64,000 nt of DNA from the NCBI GenBank assembly GCA_040437565.1, contig JBDOQK010000039.1, positions 1 through 64,000 of the forward strand, read 5' to 3'. The notes beneath the pieces were generated by a model that saw nothing but the letters and a program-made list of their open reading frames with translations, was not told the origin of the DNA and did not search any database. This document shows positions 10,338 to 22,565 of this stretch, piece after piece. The first letter of the stretch is position 1, and each line of letters opens with the position of its first letter. A program made the translations under genes and the position numbers. The DNA comes from Albugo candida (taxonomy: Eukaryota; Oomycota; Peronosporomycetes; Albuginales).

Positions 10338-13300
10338 TCTGGTTCTTCTACTTAATCCTCATTTTATAAATAAAATGAGTTAATGAGAGATGCTCTCAAC
10401 TTTGCTTTACATTAATTTTGTCCGTTAAACCACGTTTAGTGTGCCGAGCAAAAGTATTTATAACACTTGGTGCGATTCCTGATTATGAGACGCTTATGAT
10501 GAGCAACGACTTATACGTATTTTTCTTACGATAATCTTTTCTATTTGCTGCATTGAACTTATTATAACGGGGTGGATCATGTAGCCCGGACATACTGTAT
10601 AAGAATGGCCGGTTCATTCCAACAGCCCCATTAAAAAGAAAAACATTATCTCAAGCTAGGATTCGAAAAGAAGTACTGAACCATTTTGATCGTGAACATA
10701 GCAGCGCTAGATTTTTTTAAGCATATGCATACTTCCTTCATTCAAATTACGAATGAGCGCAGGATCATGATATCGCTCTGATGACTCACTTGATGCTTAT
10801 AATTTCGTTAGCTGTTCTACGACACTCAGGGCCTTCTCATGTGCCAGTTTGATCGAAAGAGGATGGCAAAATATGAACATACGCCTTATTGCATGGCCTG
10901 AGGAAATTATGAGCTTAGGTAACAGGGAGAATTTTGTAAGCTTAAATTCTTATGCTGAAGTGCAAGCTGAGTGAAGGAGGAGTTCTGACAAGAAAATGGA
11001 ACTTATAAGACATAAATGCTGATATATAATCGAAACGTCACTCAGTGTCGATAAGCAACACTGACAGAGATCTAGACTCGCCTTTTCGTTTCTGAATAAT
11101 ATGTCTACGTCTATCGAAAAGGTAAGACTCGTTTACATGGAGCACAGGCCACTTTCACAGCGCCATGAACACAATAACTGAGGAATTATTCACGATTTGC
11201 TATATTACGCAGCAATAAGCCCTGATACACGGATAATATTCATGTTCTTAATTGATAATATGCTGCGCGTGATAGAGGTAGGAGGTAGTGACGATTAAAG
11301 TGAATCGGACATATTACCATTATCTTTTTGTGTATTGCCTGTTGAGAATTCCCACTTCAGAAACTTGTTCCCGATTTTGTTGCGGTGGTGTAAATTGTTG
11401 TGTCATGGGAGCTTTAACATTCATCCAACACTGTCTTTCCAATTCAGCCGAGACGGCTTCAAGAATTGTGCCACTGTGATTTTCATAGCTAGCAATGAGC
11501 TTTTCATGAATGTGGGCACAATCCGGCCTCCTGATCAGCCCGCTTCGAAAAATAAATTGAAATGATGACAATGTGATTACAGCTTAATGACAATCGAAAT
11601 CAAGATAACTTTGAAGAGGCACTTTTATTGAATGGTGAGCATGGAGCCTGTTCATGGGAACGTGATGACTTGAATATCGACTTGATTGATTTATAATCTG
11701 TCATTGTCTTCTGGTTATTGCTGATCTCCTGCTTTAACGCCACATTGTGCACATGGAGAAAAGCTACGGAAGCTCTCTGTTTTCTTGAGGTGTGGCCGAC
11801 AAGTGCTATGATGTTACCTCAACGAGCGATTGGATTCTTTCCCTTGGAAACTCTTCCAAGTAACAAATCAGATATTCTGAGTCTAGTCCTGGATATCCAT
11901 TTTTCATCTATTGAATACAATTTGATGCCCCACACAAAATTTTAATAATATCGGACGGAGTAAACGACAACTACTATTATACAGACGCTCAATGGTGCTG
12001 AAGTTGTCACAGAGCTGGCAGAAACTGACTTGTCAATTTCTTCAAAGTGTGCTATCGCCGGACGGATGTTCTCTTTTAACGCTTTCTTTCGTAGAAGTCT
12101 TGACTGAGTGATGCAAGACAACTAAAAATCTAGATTTATCAATCTGTGTCTGATTGATTGGCTGACCCACGCAGACGCAGTTGGGTCTTTTTCACGAAAT
12201 ATGTGAAGTTGGCTGACGAATTTCAGTACCAGATTCGTCTTCTGCTGGCTAGTCCTGTAGCAGTGCGCTCAAAAAGGACGGGTCACGAGTACGTTGGTGC
12301 ATTGATGAAAGGATAAGTCGTTTTGTGTTCTCAGAGCTGCTTACAGAGACTATCGTCTTCCGGGTTCCTGTTAAGTACATTGACACACTAGTATTGAATG
12401 AAACAAAACCAGCGAGACTACATAAATATGAAGGATGTTAATCCCAGCGCGTGGAAAAACAAAAATCAATCGTACACGAAATGTTTTGCAGCAATTCAGT
12501 GACTTTCAGCACTTGTTTTGAGCAAATTGAACATTTGTCGAATAAAAATGAAGGGTTAAGTGCATTTAGCGACTCAATCAAGAAAAAAAAACAGTTGTTT
12601 AGCAAGCAAATTCAAGTGCAGATCAAACAACAATGAGTTTTGAGACCTATGTACACATTCCAGACACTCCGTACAAGTGCATTCTGCCTATTTCGACTTT
12701 GATAAATAGTGTAACATATTTTCGGATTCGTATCGAAAATAGGGCAGAACAATGATGGAATGAATCTAGGGAATCTGCTCAGCATTATAATTATTTATGA
12801 TCTTAGCGAAGAATGAGGCCGTCTATAAATCGTATCTTGCAAGCAAGTCTTAATATTTCGACTGACAGCGAATCTAAAGGCAATCAATCTAATAACAGTT
12901 CACTGGCGAGCCCACTGGCGTTTATAAAAGTCGTTCTGGCTAGTTTATAACTGCGATGCGGTGAGACCAAGTGAAGCTTAGACAGCAAATGGAGTTATCT
13001 TGGGATCAGCTGATGTAGTTGCGATAGTTTCTAGAACTTTCGGGTCTATTAGATACTAAAATATTAGGATTTGCGGAGTATAGTGTTGATTGAAATCCAA
13101 AAAATTCACCTTCATCACAGATTCGACGTACGATGGGGCGATGAAGTCGTATCTGATCGATTCATGGCGTTCACAAGTGGTGCTTTTCGAAAGTCCATGT
13201 GAGATGGCAACAGATGAGAAAGAATCATTTGCTTGGCATAACGTGCAAGGAATTAAAAGTTCTTTGCTGAGAGCCAGATACTTGCGCATTTCACGGATGG

Positions 13301-15626
13301 TTTCATACGTTTAAATCATTGATTACATGATATCTCGATAGAGCAGACACGTTGCAACGTTGGTCAATATTGCTAGAATTTTTCGATGTATCGTGGATCA
13401 TGTGACTAGTAAGGAGTCTGTCTGTCTAATTCTAGCATTTTTGAACCTTGTCAACTGTTATGGGCTGTGCTCCTTGTATAACAAATTTGTACAAACAGCA
13501 ATCTATCTTTGATTTCTAACCGATGGCTTTCTGGGTCAAAATCGCAGAAATGACTTTCATTCGTAGACGTCTCCTTACCCCTGTTGATGTCATCACTAGC
13601 AAAGGTATCCCTACAACGCACCTTAATCATTTCTTGTCACTCTTTATAAATGCCAATCATTGCCCGCGTGATATTCGTAGCGGAGGTTACGACAGCATCG
13701 AATAGCCTTCGAGATGCTTGACATAGATGACGATAAAAATGTTTGCAAATCAGAGACCTTGAATCCGGTTATCTTTTTCTCAGTTATCAACAAATGCTTT
13801 TCAGCTTACGGAGAACTGCGAATGATGGCAGCTATCGAGGAATACGCTTTTCGAACTTGATTTGAGTCTATTTATTCAGGAGGTCATATAATGATGTCAG
13901 TACATTTGCTTCTTGTGTCTCTGAACCCACTTTAAGTGCGTTCACTCTTATGAAGTTATCTTGCAATAGAAATGATGCCAAAAGCTATTCTTACACCTTC
14001 TCATTATCTCAACACAGTATTTTAGTCTAGGAAAATTACAAGAGGACACAGATTGGCCGTGATCAAAAGAGTATTGCACATCATGTAAATTCAAGGTCGA
14101 ATTACAATTTAATGGCCTGACATTAGAGCCGATACGTAGCGACCTTATGGATCGCAAGCTCAAGTCCTTAGCAGCACAAACTCCTCAACGACCTCTACAA
14201 TGTCATTACTAGATTTGAAGTAAGATAGATTCATCAGTAATCGTTTTTAAGACAGTAAATCAGATGTGGACACAAGTGATCAGAGTATCTCATCGGCTAT
14301 CCAGAGTTTTCTATTCATCGCGGTCTGATTGTCAATTTACCAAAAGGAAGGGTAATCTACTTGATTGGTGGTAGCTGCCGAAGTGAGTACATTATCCTTA
14401 TTTCTCTACTCGACCTTTCTCTACACGTAGCCTAGCTGCTGCGTACCGTCTCTATCCCTGACGTACCACCCACGTCGTGATTATACCGCGAAAATGGATG
14501 CCTGCTGCGTTTCGAACCCAGCAAGGGTACATCTCTTTTCAACACTGATACTTCGCAAGTACTGCCAATCTTTCCCCAAAACATTGCCAGCTATCATCAA
14601 ATTCAATCATTAGTACACTAACATAATCGCAATGCAAGGAATCTTTGGCGTATTCGTTATCAATCATGCGACCGTATTTGATACTATCGTGGGTTTTTGT
14701 TTATTGTCTGTCTTTCGTATGTATCACATACATGTACGATCTTGGTCCAACACAAATGCAAATTCAGCTCAAGACATGCGGTATGTGATCACAGAAATCA
14801 TTGAAGCAAATAGTGAGAAGGTTACATCAAGAAGCCCTCAGAATTAGATGCAAGGTTGGCGTCGTAGAAAATAATATATCAGCTGCTCATCTCGGTGCCC
14901 CCATTTTTCTGTTGCGGAATGAGACCATTACTGCCAAAAATTGGAATCCTCTAGATAAGCTTGCTGGAGTCTTACCTTATAATGAAATGCGAAGCATAAC
15001 GGAACGGAATGCCTTATTTAGGATTATTTGAGATTCTTCCGTGATCGGATAGTAGGAAGTACGCAGCATTACGACCAGGCAAATTACAATTTCTGCATGA
15101 ACCAAATCTACCTCATTTAAAACTATTATTGCCACAACATGAATTCTTATGGATCGTATGGCCTATGCTTCCAACTACTTGCACACTGAGGAATTTATCG
15201 TTCACCATCACGATGCCCTCCATCCACGTTGATATAACTTCATTGCATCAAGGGCTAACACGAGAACGAACGATTGAAGAAGAAAAAATTTGATCTATCT
15301 GGATAGAGCCCAAATGCTCACAATGTAATGCATAGACCTCCTGGATTTATGACAATTAGACTATCGGACAGCTATGATCAAGTCACGAAGATAATTTGCA
15401 TCCAATCGATTCTTATAATGCACTCGTTGTCAACAATGACCTCAGCCGTGGTACGACACTCCAACTTTATAATACTGTCATTATGGAAAGGATTGCCTGG
15501 TTTTTCGTAAATTACCTGATCGCGAGGTAGCGGAATAACTGTGTGACACAAACACATTTCTCCCATTAGATCGGTTCATTCAGAAAAACCAACACCCTTC
15601 ACAGAAGATTCATCAGTGTGCAGTAC
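10338..15626. other. Long gene-poor stretch
   Basis: About 5.3 kb without a gene I can support. Short frames occur at 11571-11320 (minus, 83 codons, containing SAELERQCWMNV), 13090-13314, 14632-14847 and 14801-15031 (plus), but none has a recognisable domain, and bordering splice sites are not convincing. They may be eroded genes. A TTCGAA-containing hairpin near 14510 was examined as a possible tRNA and rejected. Confidence 0.4.
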
Positions 15627-15741
15627 ATTACAGGCAGTCGAAGAATATCAATACATATTTGAATTCAACCAAGCGATGTAAAGACACGCAAGAAGCGTCT
15701 TAGCTCTGCGTATCGAATCTCTGGGGCTTGAGAAAAGTTTC
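15627..15741. repeat. Insertion-site flank, copy 1 (repeated at 16743-16857)
   Basis: These 115 bases recur at 16743-16857, across a transposon fragment and an N gap. In copy 1 they run straight into transposon sequence (TTCGA|GCATGAG). In copy 2 they continue into unique sequence (TTCGA|CAAATGA). The pattern fits occupied and empty alleles of the same locus laid end to end. Confidence 0.7.
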
Positions 15742-16642
15742 GAGCATGAGTTTCAGTGAAACACATTGGATGAACTGTTCCATCTTTCATTCTCCCATTG
15801 CGCATCTTTGGCTGTTTTCCACCTGATCCCAGATTCATTTTTTTCCCGACAAGGGCATCAGCAGCAAATGTAGCATGACTTGCAGCATTGTCAAATGCAA
15901 AGAGGGCTTTGGATGTGGGGTACTGTGCCTCAAAAATTGGAATTGCGCGATCTCTCACCTGTTTAAAAAGATCTCCACAAGTCCACCACCCATCATAATT
16001 CTTTCCAGTATGCATAATAACACACGCTTCCTTTGGGACACCGGGATGCTCGAGCTGCTTCAGATCACTCAGTGATAGGCGACCCCCAACATCAGACAAG
16101 AATTCGCTGACATGGATTGATCTTCCAGCTCCTTTTTTTCGAAGTGGTTGCTGACCATGCTGCATCCATAGATTCTTCTGACCATCGTGTGCCGCAAAGG
16201 TGCTTTCATCGTGTGTTACATGAACGATCGACTCTCCCACTGGCCAGGTTTCAATGTCCATCTCCTTCCGTGAGAAAATTGGCATCCGCACTTCAAGATC
16301 TGCCATGCGCTTCAAGAAGATTGTACGATGTTCAAGAACGTCGGGGCGTTCATGCCCAACCACAAACATTTCTTTGCGAACTTCGGAATACTTTAGTCCC
16401 AGTCTCTGCATCCATCGGATTGCGGTTTTACCAGAAATCACTTTGGTGCTTCCTGCATTGGGAAGAATTTGATGATTGACATGCTCGGTGAATTCAGCGG
16501 GGTTGATTTTGAACTTGTTTTGACGGAGATACAATCGAACCCTAGCAAGAACATCTTCATCCATCAAAGGCTGCGTGACTTGACATGTTGGCCTTGCTTG
16601 CTGTTCGGAAGATCAGCAGTGGCAAGATACATGGCTCCCCAT
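15742..16642 (-). mobile_element. Tc1/mariner-IS630-like DNA transposon, copy C (5' half)
   Basis: The uninterrupted minus-strand frame from about 16560 to 15742 encodes the middle of the transposase: ISGKTAIRWMQRLGLKYSEV, VTHDEST with the first catalytic Asp, GKNYDGWWT, FDNAASH with the second Asp, and GGKQPKMRNG up to CFTETHA. It then runs into flanking host sequence, so the last 26 codons of the open frame (15741-15665) are not transposon. The third catalytic residue is absent because the copy stops at the point where copy A has an intron-like segment. The 5' end is cut by the gap. This is the least decayed stretch of this transposon in the window. Confidence 0.75.
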
Positions 16643-16742
16643 NNNNNNNNNNNNNNNNNNNNNNNNNNNNNNNNNNNNNNNNNNNNNNNNNNNNNNNNNN
16701 NNNNNNNNNNNNNNNNNNNNNNNNNNNNNNNNNNNNNNNNNN
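16643..16742. other. 100-N assembly gap joining two alleles
   Basis: Exactly 100 N between transposon copy C and a repeat of the sequence that lies on the far side of the transposon (15627-15741). Confidence 0.9.
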
Positions 16743-17358
16743 CATTACAGGCAGTCGAAGAATATCAATACATATTTGAATTCAACCAAGCGATGTAAAG
16801 ACACGCAAGAAGCGTCTTAGCTCTGCGTATCGAATCTCTGGGGCTTGAGAAAAGTTTCGACAAATGAAGCAAGGTACTCCTCTATCGTTACAGCTTCGAT
16901 CTCACACATACGACACCCACAAAGGCAACACGTATTGCTTCAGATCTGTTAAAAATTAGCAGTACGAGCGAACAGATGCAAGCGGCTCATGTCTGCGCTG
17001 TTTATATGCACGGCTCATATGAGCGCTCTCCGATGGCAACGTCTTTTTGATGCAATTATTTTGCTATCCGCTATGACATGTGATCGCTGCACTTCGCTTT
17101 CTCCAGCTTCATCTTTCTCAAAAACGCTATTTCCAACGCTATGCCTTCTTCTCATTCAAAGTCAGATCTCGCATTACAATTTGCAGCTACTACTGTCCGT
17201 TAATCGCCGCAAACCTTTACGAGATCATGCCATTTCCCGATAAGCGCTCTTCAGACATTGTGATGAAATAGCTTGCAAGTTTAATTGCAGCAGGTAGAAC
17301 GTACCTCTTCACGAAGTGACTCGGTATACTGTCGTAAGGATATCGATACTGCGACCTA

Positions 17359-18275
17359 ATGACCGATGCTGCTAGTAGTGAGCCTAAGGTGTTATATTGC
17401 ATTCGCCATGGAGAGTCTATGTACAATGAATGGAGAAAGCGTAGCCTTTTAAATTTCTCGTGGATTTATGTTCGAGATCCAATGATCTTTGATTCCCCAC
17501 TGACATCAAAAGGGCAGAAAGAAGTCAGTAACGAATACGGTAATTCGACTAATGCTAATTGTTACACTAAAGCTAGGCTCAACTCCTTTGCCAAAAGATA
17601 AAGAGAGAGGACATTCACACAAAAGTACAAGTGGTCAGTGTTTCTATAAGTACTGCCTGTCAATCAAGTGTGCTCACATACTTGAAAATAAAGATTGTTT
17701 GTAGTCCGCTTACAAGAGCTATACAGACGGCTTTGGAAGCGTTCAAAGGATGTGAAATACCTATAGTTTGTACGTTTTGAAACATCACGCGCCTACATTT
17801 TTTATCTGGTAGCGTCTCTAGTGGAACCTCTCTGCCGAGAAGAGCTCGGTACCGCATGTGACGTTGGAAGCTCACCTGACGGTAAGTCTATATCATCGTC
17901 TGATTTACACAAATATCATCTGAATGGAAGATGCTAGAGCTCGAAAAGGCATTTTCGCATGCATCCGAAGCTCTAGACTTTTCGAATCTTGCGTTGCTTT
18001 GGTGGTTGCCTTCATCCAAGCAAGCTGACTCTAATGGCTCTATACAGCTACCGAAAACTCCAAGTGAAGTAACACTGATACGTGAATGCAAGAAGGAGTT
18101 GGAAAGACGTATTGAGGAGTTTGTCAAGAGTCTAATGGCATTACCTCAGCAACACATCGCCATAGTGGGGCATAGTGGTTACTTTAAGAAGATGTTACGC
18201 ATGCAACGCAAACTCAACAACTGTGAGATGCATATTGTGACACTTGATCAGGTCATTCTCAAGAATCAACTTTGA
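17359..18275 (+). CDS. Histidine phosphatase (phosphoglycerate-mutase-like) gene, spliced
   Basis: Exon 1 starts MTDAASSEPKVLYCIRHGES; RHGES carries the catalytic histidine of the superfamily. Exon 2 (ending 17769) has KIVCSPLTRAIQTAL, the second arginine motif. Exon 3 (17813 to about 17881) has EPLCREELGTACDVGSSPD. The last exon (17931-18275) has ALDFSNLALLWW and HIAIVGHSGYFKKM with the second catalytic histidine. The 17770-17812 intron (43 nt, GTACGT...TAG) joins in frame. The exon 1/2 border is unresolved. The obvious intron at 17882-17930 leaves the phase wrong by one base, so either a splice site is missed or the gene carries a frameshift. The substrate cannot be told from sequence. The protein has no signal peptide and is likely cytosolic. 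Confidence 0.75.
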
Positions 18276-18459
18276 TGTGGTCCTTGATAGTGCTAATATA
18301 AAATGACTGCAATAGAACTGTTGAAGCTTCGTATCAGTTTGAGGTCACTATCGCAGACTCAGCGCAGCATGTTGCCATTTTGACTGAATTGAATTAGAAC
18401 CTTGGCATACATAGCTCGTGTCAAGCCAGTTTGGGTGTGAGTCGCTCAGTAGTTGGTCG

Positions 18460-18942
18460 TTCGAGTGCATGTGCACGGTGAACGCACAGTAATTATTGCT
18501 ATATTTGTAGTAGATAAAGCCGGGTAGATTACTATCAAAGAAAGAAATGGGGATGCAGTATGTGTGTAAATTTTACGTGCGCAGAGTACATTTTGACTTC
18601 TGGCTTGCAGTCTCTTGCTGGTTTGTATTCTTTTCAGTGGAGTCACTACCTCCGGAGTTATCCGTGGTACTCTCCTCTTCATTCCCTTTGTCACCAGCTG
18701 GGTATACTTCTCCCGCACCTTTTGAAGTGNNNNNNNNNNNNNNNNNNNNNNNNNNNNNNNNNNNNNNNNNNNNNNNNNNNNNNNNNNNNNNNNNNNNNNN
18801 NNNNNNNNNNNNNNNNNNNNNNNNNNNNNTTCGAGTGCATGTGCACGGTGAACGCACAGTAATTATTGCTATATTTGTAGTAGATAAAGCCGGGTAGATT
18901 ACTATCAAAGAAAGAAATGGGGATGCAGTATGTGTGTAAATT
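18460..18942. other. Artefactual duplicate of the 3' end of the first LPMO-like gene
   Basis: 18460-18729 equals 18830-19099, separated by the 100-N gap 18730-18829. The minus-strand open frame ending at 18573 is the duplicate of the real 3' end at 18943. Confidence 0.9.
18730..18829. other. 100-N assembly gap with duplicated flank
   Basis: Exactly 100 N. The 270 bases before it recur immediately after it. Confidence 0.95.
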
Positions 18943-20263
18943 TTACGTGCGCAGAGTACATTTTGACTTCTGGCTTGCAGTCTCTTGCTGGTTTGTATTC
19001 TTTTCAGTGGAGTCACTACCTCCGGAGTTATCCGTGGTACTCTCCTCTTCATTCCCTTTGTCACCAGCTGGGTATACTTCTCCCGCACCTTTTGAAGTGG
19101 TTTCTTCTTCAAGTTTTGCGGCAGTATCAGGCTTTGTTGTAGTCTCAGGCTTTGTTGCAGTCTCAGGCTTTGTTGTAGTCTCAGGCGGTGGTGTGGTCTC
19201 AGGCGGCGATGTGGTCTCAGGCGCTGGTTTAGTCTCTGACGGTGGTGTGGTCTCAGGCGCTGGTTTAGTCTCTGACGGTGGTGTGGTCTCAGGCGCTGGT
19301 TTGGTATCAGGATTTGGTGTGGCGTCGTTTTTTGTGTCAAGCTGGGTTCCTTCATTAACGTTTGTTTTAGTTGGATCGGAATACTCATTACTTCCCTCAG
19401 TAGACTCCTTATTCCCTGACGAGCTTGACTTAACTGGAAATGCATTTGTGTACACTTGCCAGCCGGCACCGTGCATTGCCACCCAATAGAACCACACCTT
19501 TTTTGCTTTGCTGCATGTATCAAAATCGATCGGAATCACTGCAGGTTTACCGGTAAATTTGAAATGACAATTCAATTCATACACTACTTCTTTTTCGTCG
19601 CACATGACAGAGCATGGACCATGATGACCAAGATCATTTCCAAATATGAGAGTCTTGTTGATGACGACAGACGCCATTTGGTCTGGTAATGTGTATCCGT
19701 CTATAGGTGTTGCCCCCGGTTCTACCACTTGATTTTTGCGGATAAACTCTGCAAGCGTGGCATACTTGTATTTAGCCTTCATGCACTTGTCGTAATTTGC
19801 GACATTTGTTTCTGGTCCAGTCGACAGCTCGTATCCTGGGCACATACGGGTACCATTTACAATCGCGGAATATGCTGTTGTATCAACTCCTGCCTTAAAT
19901 ACACATAGTGGATCATATCCTTTTTCGGTCTTATACACTAAGTGTCCATGTCCATTGATTGTTGGAATTGCAGACCATAAAATAATACTTAATACGCGAT
20001 GAATCGACGCANNNNNNNNNNNNNNNNNNNNNNNNNNNNNNNNNNNNNNNNNNNNNNNNNNNNNNNNNNNNNNNNNNNNNNNNNNNNNNNNNNNNNNNNN
20101 NNNNNNNNNNNAGTGGATCATATCCTTTTTCGGTCTTATACACTAAGTGTCCATGTCCATTGATTGTTGGAATTGCAGACCATAAAATAATACTTAATAC
20201 GCGATGAATCGACGCAGATATGATTGGTTTTGATTGAATTGCAAACGCTTCTGAAGCAGACAT
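18943..20263 (-). CDS. Secreted LPMO-like protein 1 with T/P/E-rich tail
   Basis: If the overlap at the gap 20012-20111 is collapsed (20112-20216 equals 19907-20011), one exon of 371 codons runs from ATG at 20263 to the stop at 18943. A hydrophobic leader (about residues 17-35) ends in TING, and the next residues are HGHLVYK. An N-terminal His-Gly after cleavage is the hallmark of copper lytic polysaccharide monooxygenases. Eight or so cysteines follow, then WFYWVAMHGAGWQVY near residue 185, where oomycete AA17-type enzymes have the last strand and axial Tyr. The rest is a PAPETTPPSETK-type low-complexity tail ending SKCTLRT. I infer an extracellular, possibly pectin- or cell-wall-acting enzyme; the AA17 assignment is from memory of the family and unverified. 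Confidence 0.7.
20012..20111. other. 100-N assembly gap with duplicated flank
   Basis: Exactly 100 N inside LPMO-like gene 1. The 105 bases 19907-20011 recur at 20112-20216. Confidence 0.95.
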
Positions 20264-21219
20264 TTCTTGTCCGCGAGTGTATTTCGATAGTGAGAGATGT
20301 TGACAGGAGTGTGTCCCCTCAGTAACAGGTCAGCATTGTCACCTCACGACGGTACTTACTCGTGATGGTGATTATAATACGTTTATCTGACGTGTACTCT
20401 CTTCTCCAGTCTTTTTCTTAGCCCGCATGATCTCCCGCTGCTGCCACATAATGAATGACGTCAACCGTACCCTTTCGTATCAAAACTGTTTCGTCGAAAA
20501 TGTGTAATCTTGATTATTGTATACTGGTAAACGTTATACTATCGTAAAACCTGATACGTGTCCAAACGACTTGATTGAGGACGAACTAGACAAGGCACGT
20601 GTCATTGGGAGAATAAGGAATTGACAGGTAATCATAGACAGGAGGAGGTCGAGACAGTATACAAAATTGCCGAAGAGTATACCCTCTTTTTTACCATAAT
20701 GCTTTGGGCCACGCAATAGCAAGCAATCTAGCAGCTTTTTGCCGATCAAGCATGAATCACTGCAGATGATGCTTTTCATGTGTTAGCTACACAGATCTCA
20801 TGATCTCATATTCTGAGTGTGTTTCTACCAAAATTCTCCCTTTTACTGCAATGTCATAGTCCGCAGCTTCTTTGTACTTTTTACAATTTTCAAGTGCAAA
20901 TTTCTCTGAATTACATTAGTCACTGTCAAATTGATGCGCATGCCCGAAGTGAGAGCGTTACTGCATTTTTGTGAATGATGAAGAGCCCAATTTGCATAGA
21001 TACCTGAGCTCTTGCCATTTAAAGGTGTTCGTAGTCTATTGCATCATCGCAACTCATCCAATGACTTACTTTTATGCTACGCAAAGACACGGAGAAATGC
21101 GTGCTCGAGGTGCCAGAGCCAGTGGTGGCCAAAGTCGTATAAGTTGAGTCAGGATGGTCTAAAAGCAGCAAAGGAGAATCCAATCATGTAATTAGCAGAT
21201 TGATAGCTCTGGTTGAGCG
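20264..21219. other. Intergenic stretch upstream of LPMO-like gene 1
   Basis: No supported gene. A minus-strand frame 20779-20534 (81 codons) has no recognisable domain. The region presumably contains the promoter of the gene starting at 20263. Confidence 0.4.
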
Positions 21220-21778
21220 TACGGCTGCAGATGAGAAGCGTTTTGTCAAGCTGCAAATTGTGCCGCCGTAACACTTTATGAGTACGTCGTGCAGCTTGCG
21301 ATGACATCTTAATTCAACACGCTCGAATACTTTCCATGCAGACAATTGAACGCTTGATCACACACTTAAGGTCACATTCTTGCATCATAACATATCCAGT
21401 TCGAGAATACATGTGCATCTGTGCACGCATTGAAAATAGACTTGTGCTGTACGCAATTTTCGTGTGTATTAAAAGCTTTGACTTTGTAATATGAGGAAAA
21501 ACTACTTTCCAGCTTTGCATTCATTGAACGAATCGCGACTTCAGTTGACTGTGTGCAATACTGCGACGTGATTTGTATCAGTCACAAAACTGCTTCCTAC
21601 AGAGCTTCCTACAGCGCTGTGTGGTCATCGGCTGAACGTATAGATCAAACTTTATTATGATTTTCGATTAAATGTCTCGAGGCAGATCACGTCCAGATGG
21701 TAGATACAAATACCTGTATGACGCATACACAATCAATCTGTATCACAATTAGTTCACACTCATACATCAGCTTTGCTC
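21220..21778 (+). repeat. Duplicated intergenic unit, copy 1
   Basis: Matches 21879-22428 at roughly 90-95 percent over its right two thirds (for example 21420-21778 against 22070-22428) and more weakly at 23925-24440. It contains a degenerate form of the reading-frame end described for copy 2. Divergence is higher than at the assembly overlaps, so this looks like a genuine tandem duplication. Confidence 0.65.
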
Positions 21779-21878
21779 NNNNNNNNNNNNNNNNNNNNNN
21801 NNNNNNNNNNNNNNNNNNNNNNNNNNNNNNNNNNNNNNNNNNNNNNNNNNNNNNNNNNNNNNNNNNNNNNNNNNNNNN
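21779..21878. other. 100-N assembly gap between diverged repeat units
   Basis: Exactly 100 N. Flanks are similar but not identical, unlike most gaps in this window. Confidence 0.9.
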
Positions 21879-22428
21879 GTACAGCAGTAAATGAGCAGCC
21901 GTATGTTGAGCCGCAAATTGTCCCACCGCAATTTGTACAGCCTTGCGAGCAAATCTTGATACAACACGCTATAGAAGTGCTCATGCAGACAATTGAACGC
22001 TTGATCACGGAATGAAGGCCATATTCTTGCAGTCACATCGTCTTCAGTTCGAATACGTGTGCATCTGTGCACGCATGAAAAATAGACTTATGCTATACGC
22101 AGTTTTCGTGTGTTTTCAAAGCTTTGACTTTGTAATATGAGGAAAAACTACTTTCCAGCTTTGTATTCATTAAACAAATCGCAGACTTCAGTTGACTATG
22201 TGCAATACTGCGACGTGATCTGTCTCAGTCATACAACTGCTTCCTACAGAGCTTCCTGCAGCGCTGTGTGGTCATCGGCTGAACGTATAGATCAAACTTT
22301 ATTATGATTTTCGATTAAATGTCTCGAGGCAGATCAGGTCCAGATGGTAGATACAAATGCCTGTATGACGCATACACAATCAATCTGTATCACAATTAGT
22401 TCACACTCATACATCAGCTTTGCTCGTG
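21879..22428 (+). repeat. Duplicated intergenic unit, copy 2, with a conserved open reading-frame end
   Basis: Second copy of the unit. Its first 137 bases (to 22015) read in one plus-strand frame, including QPYVEPQIVPPQFVQPCEQ then IERLITE and a stop. A recognisable homologue of the same frame, ending GRLITD and a stop, occurs at about 23930-24046. This suggests each unit includes the 3' end of a plus-strand gene convergent with the LPMO-like gene. The rest of that gene is lost or unrecognised. Confidence 0.55.
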
Positions 22429-22565
22429 AAAATCACAGCCATTACTTGCTCACAATTTACACAGTAGTACTTAGAGAATTGAATTGGTTGTAAATTAGTT
22501 TGTTAGTAAAAAATGCTGTCGAAAAGTCCAATATGCTTGAACGGTACGATTGTGAGCAATTGCGA

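Noticed and set aside
14440-14540. Possible tRNA because of a TTCGAAC-containing stem-loop
   Set aside because: The T-arm-like hairpin has a mismatch, and no matching acceptor stem or plausible D and anticodon arms fit on either strand.
18917-19489. Plus-strand Val/Ser-rich frame opposite LPMO-like gene 1
   Set aside because: Antisense shadow of the low-complexity tail; it has no start context or domain, while the minus frame has a signal peptide and conserved cysteines. The same applies to plus frames at 22598-23069 and 24574-24990.
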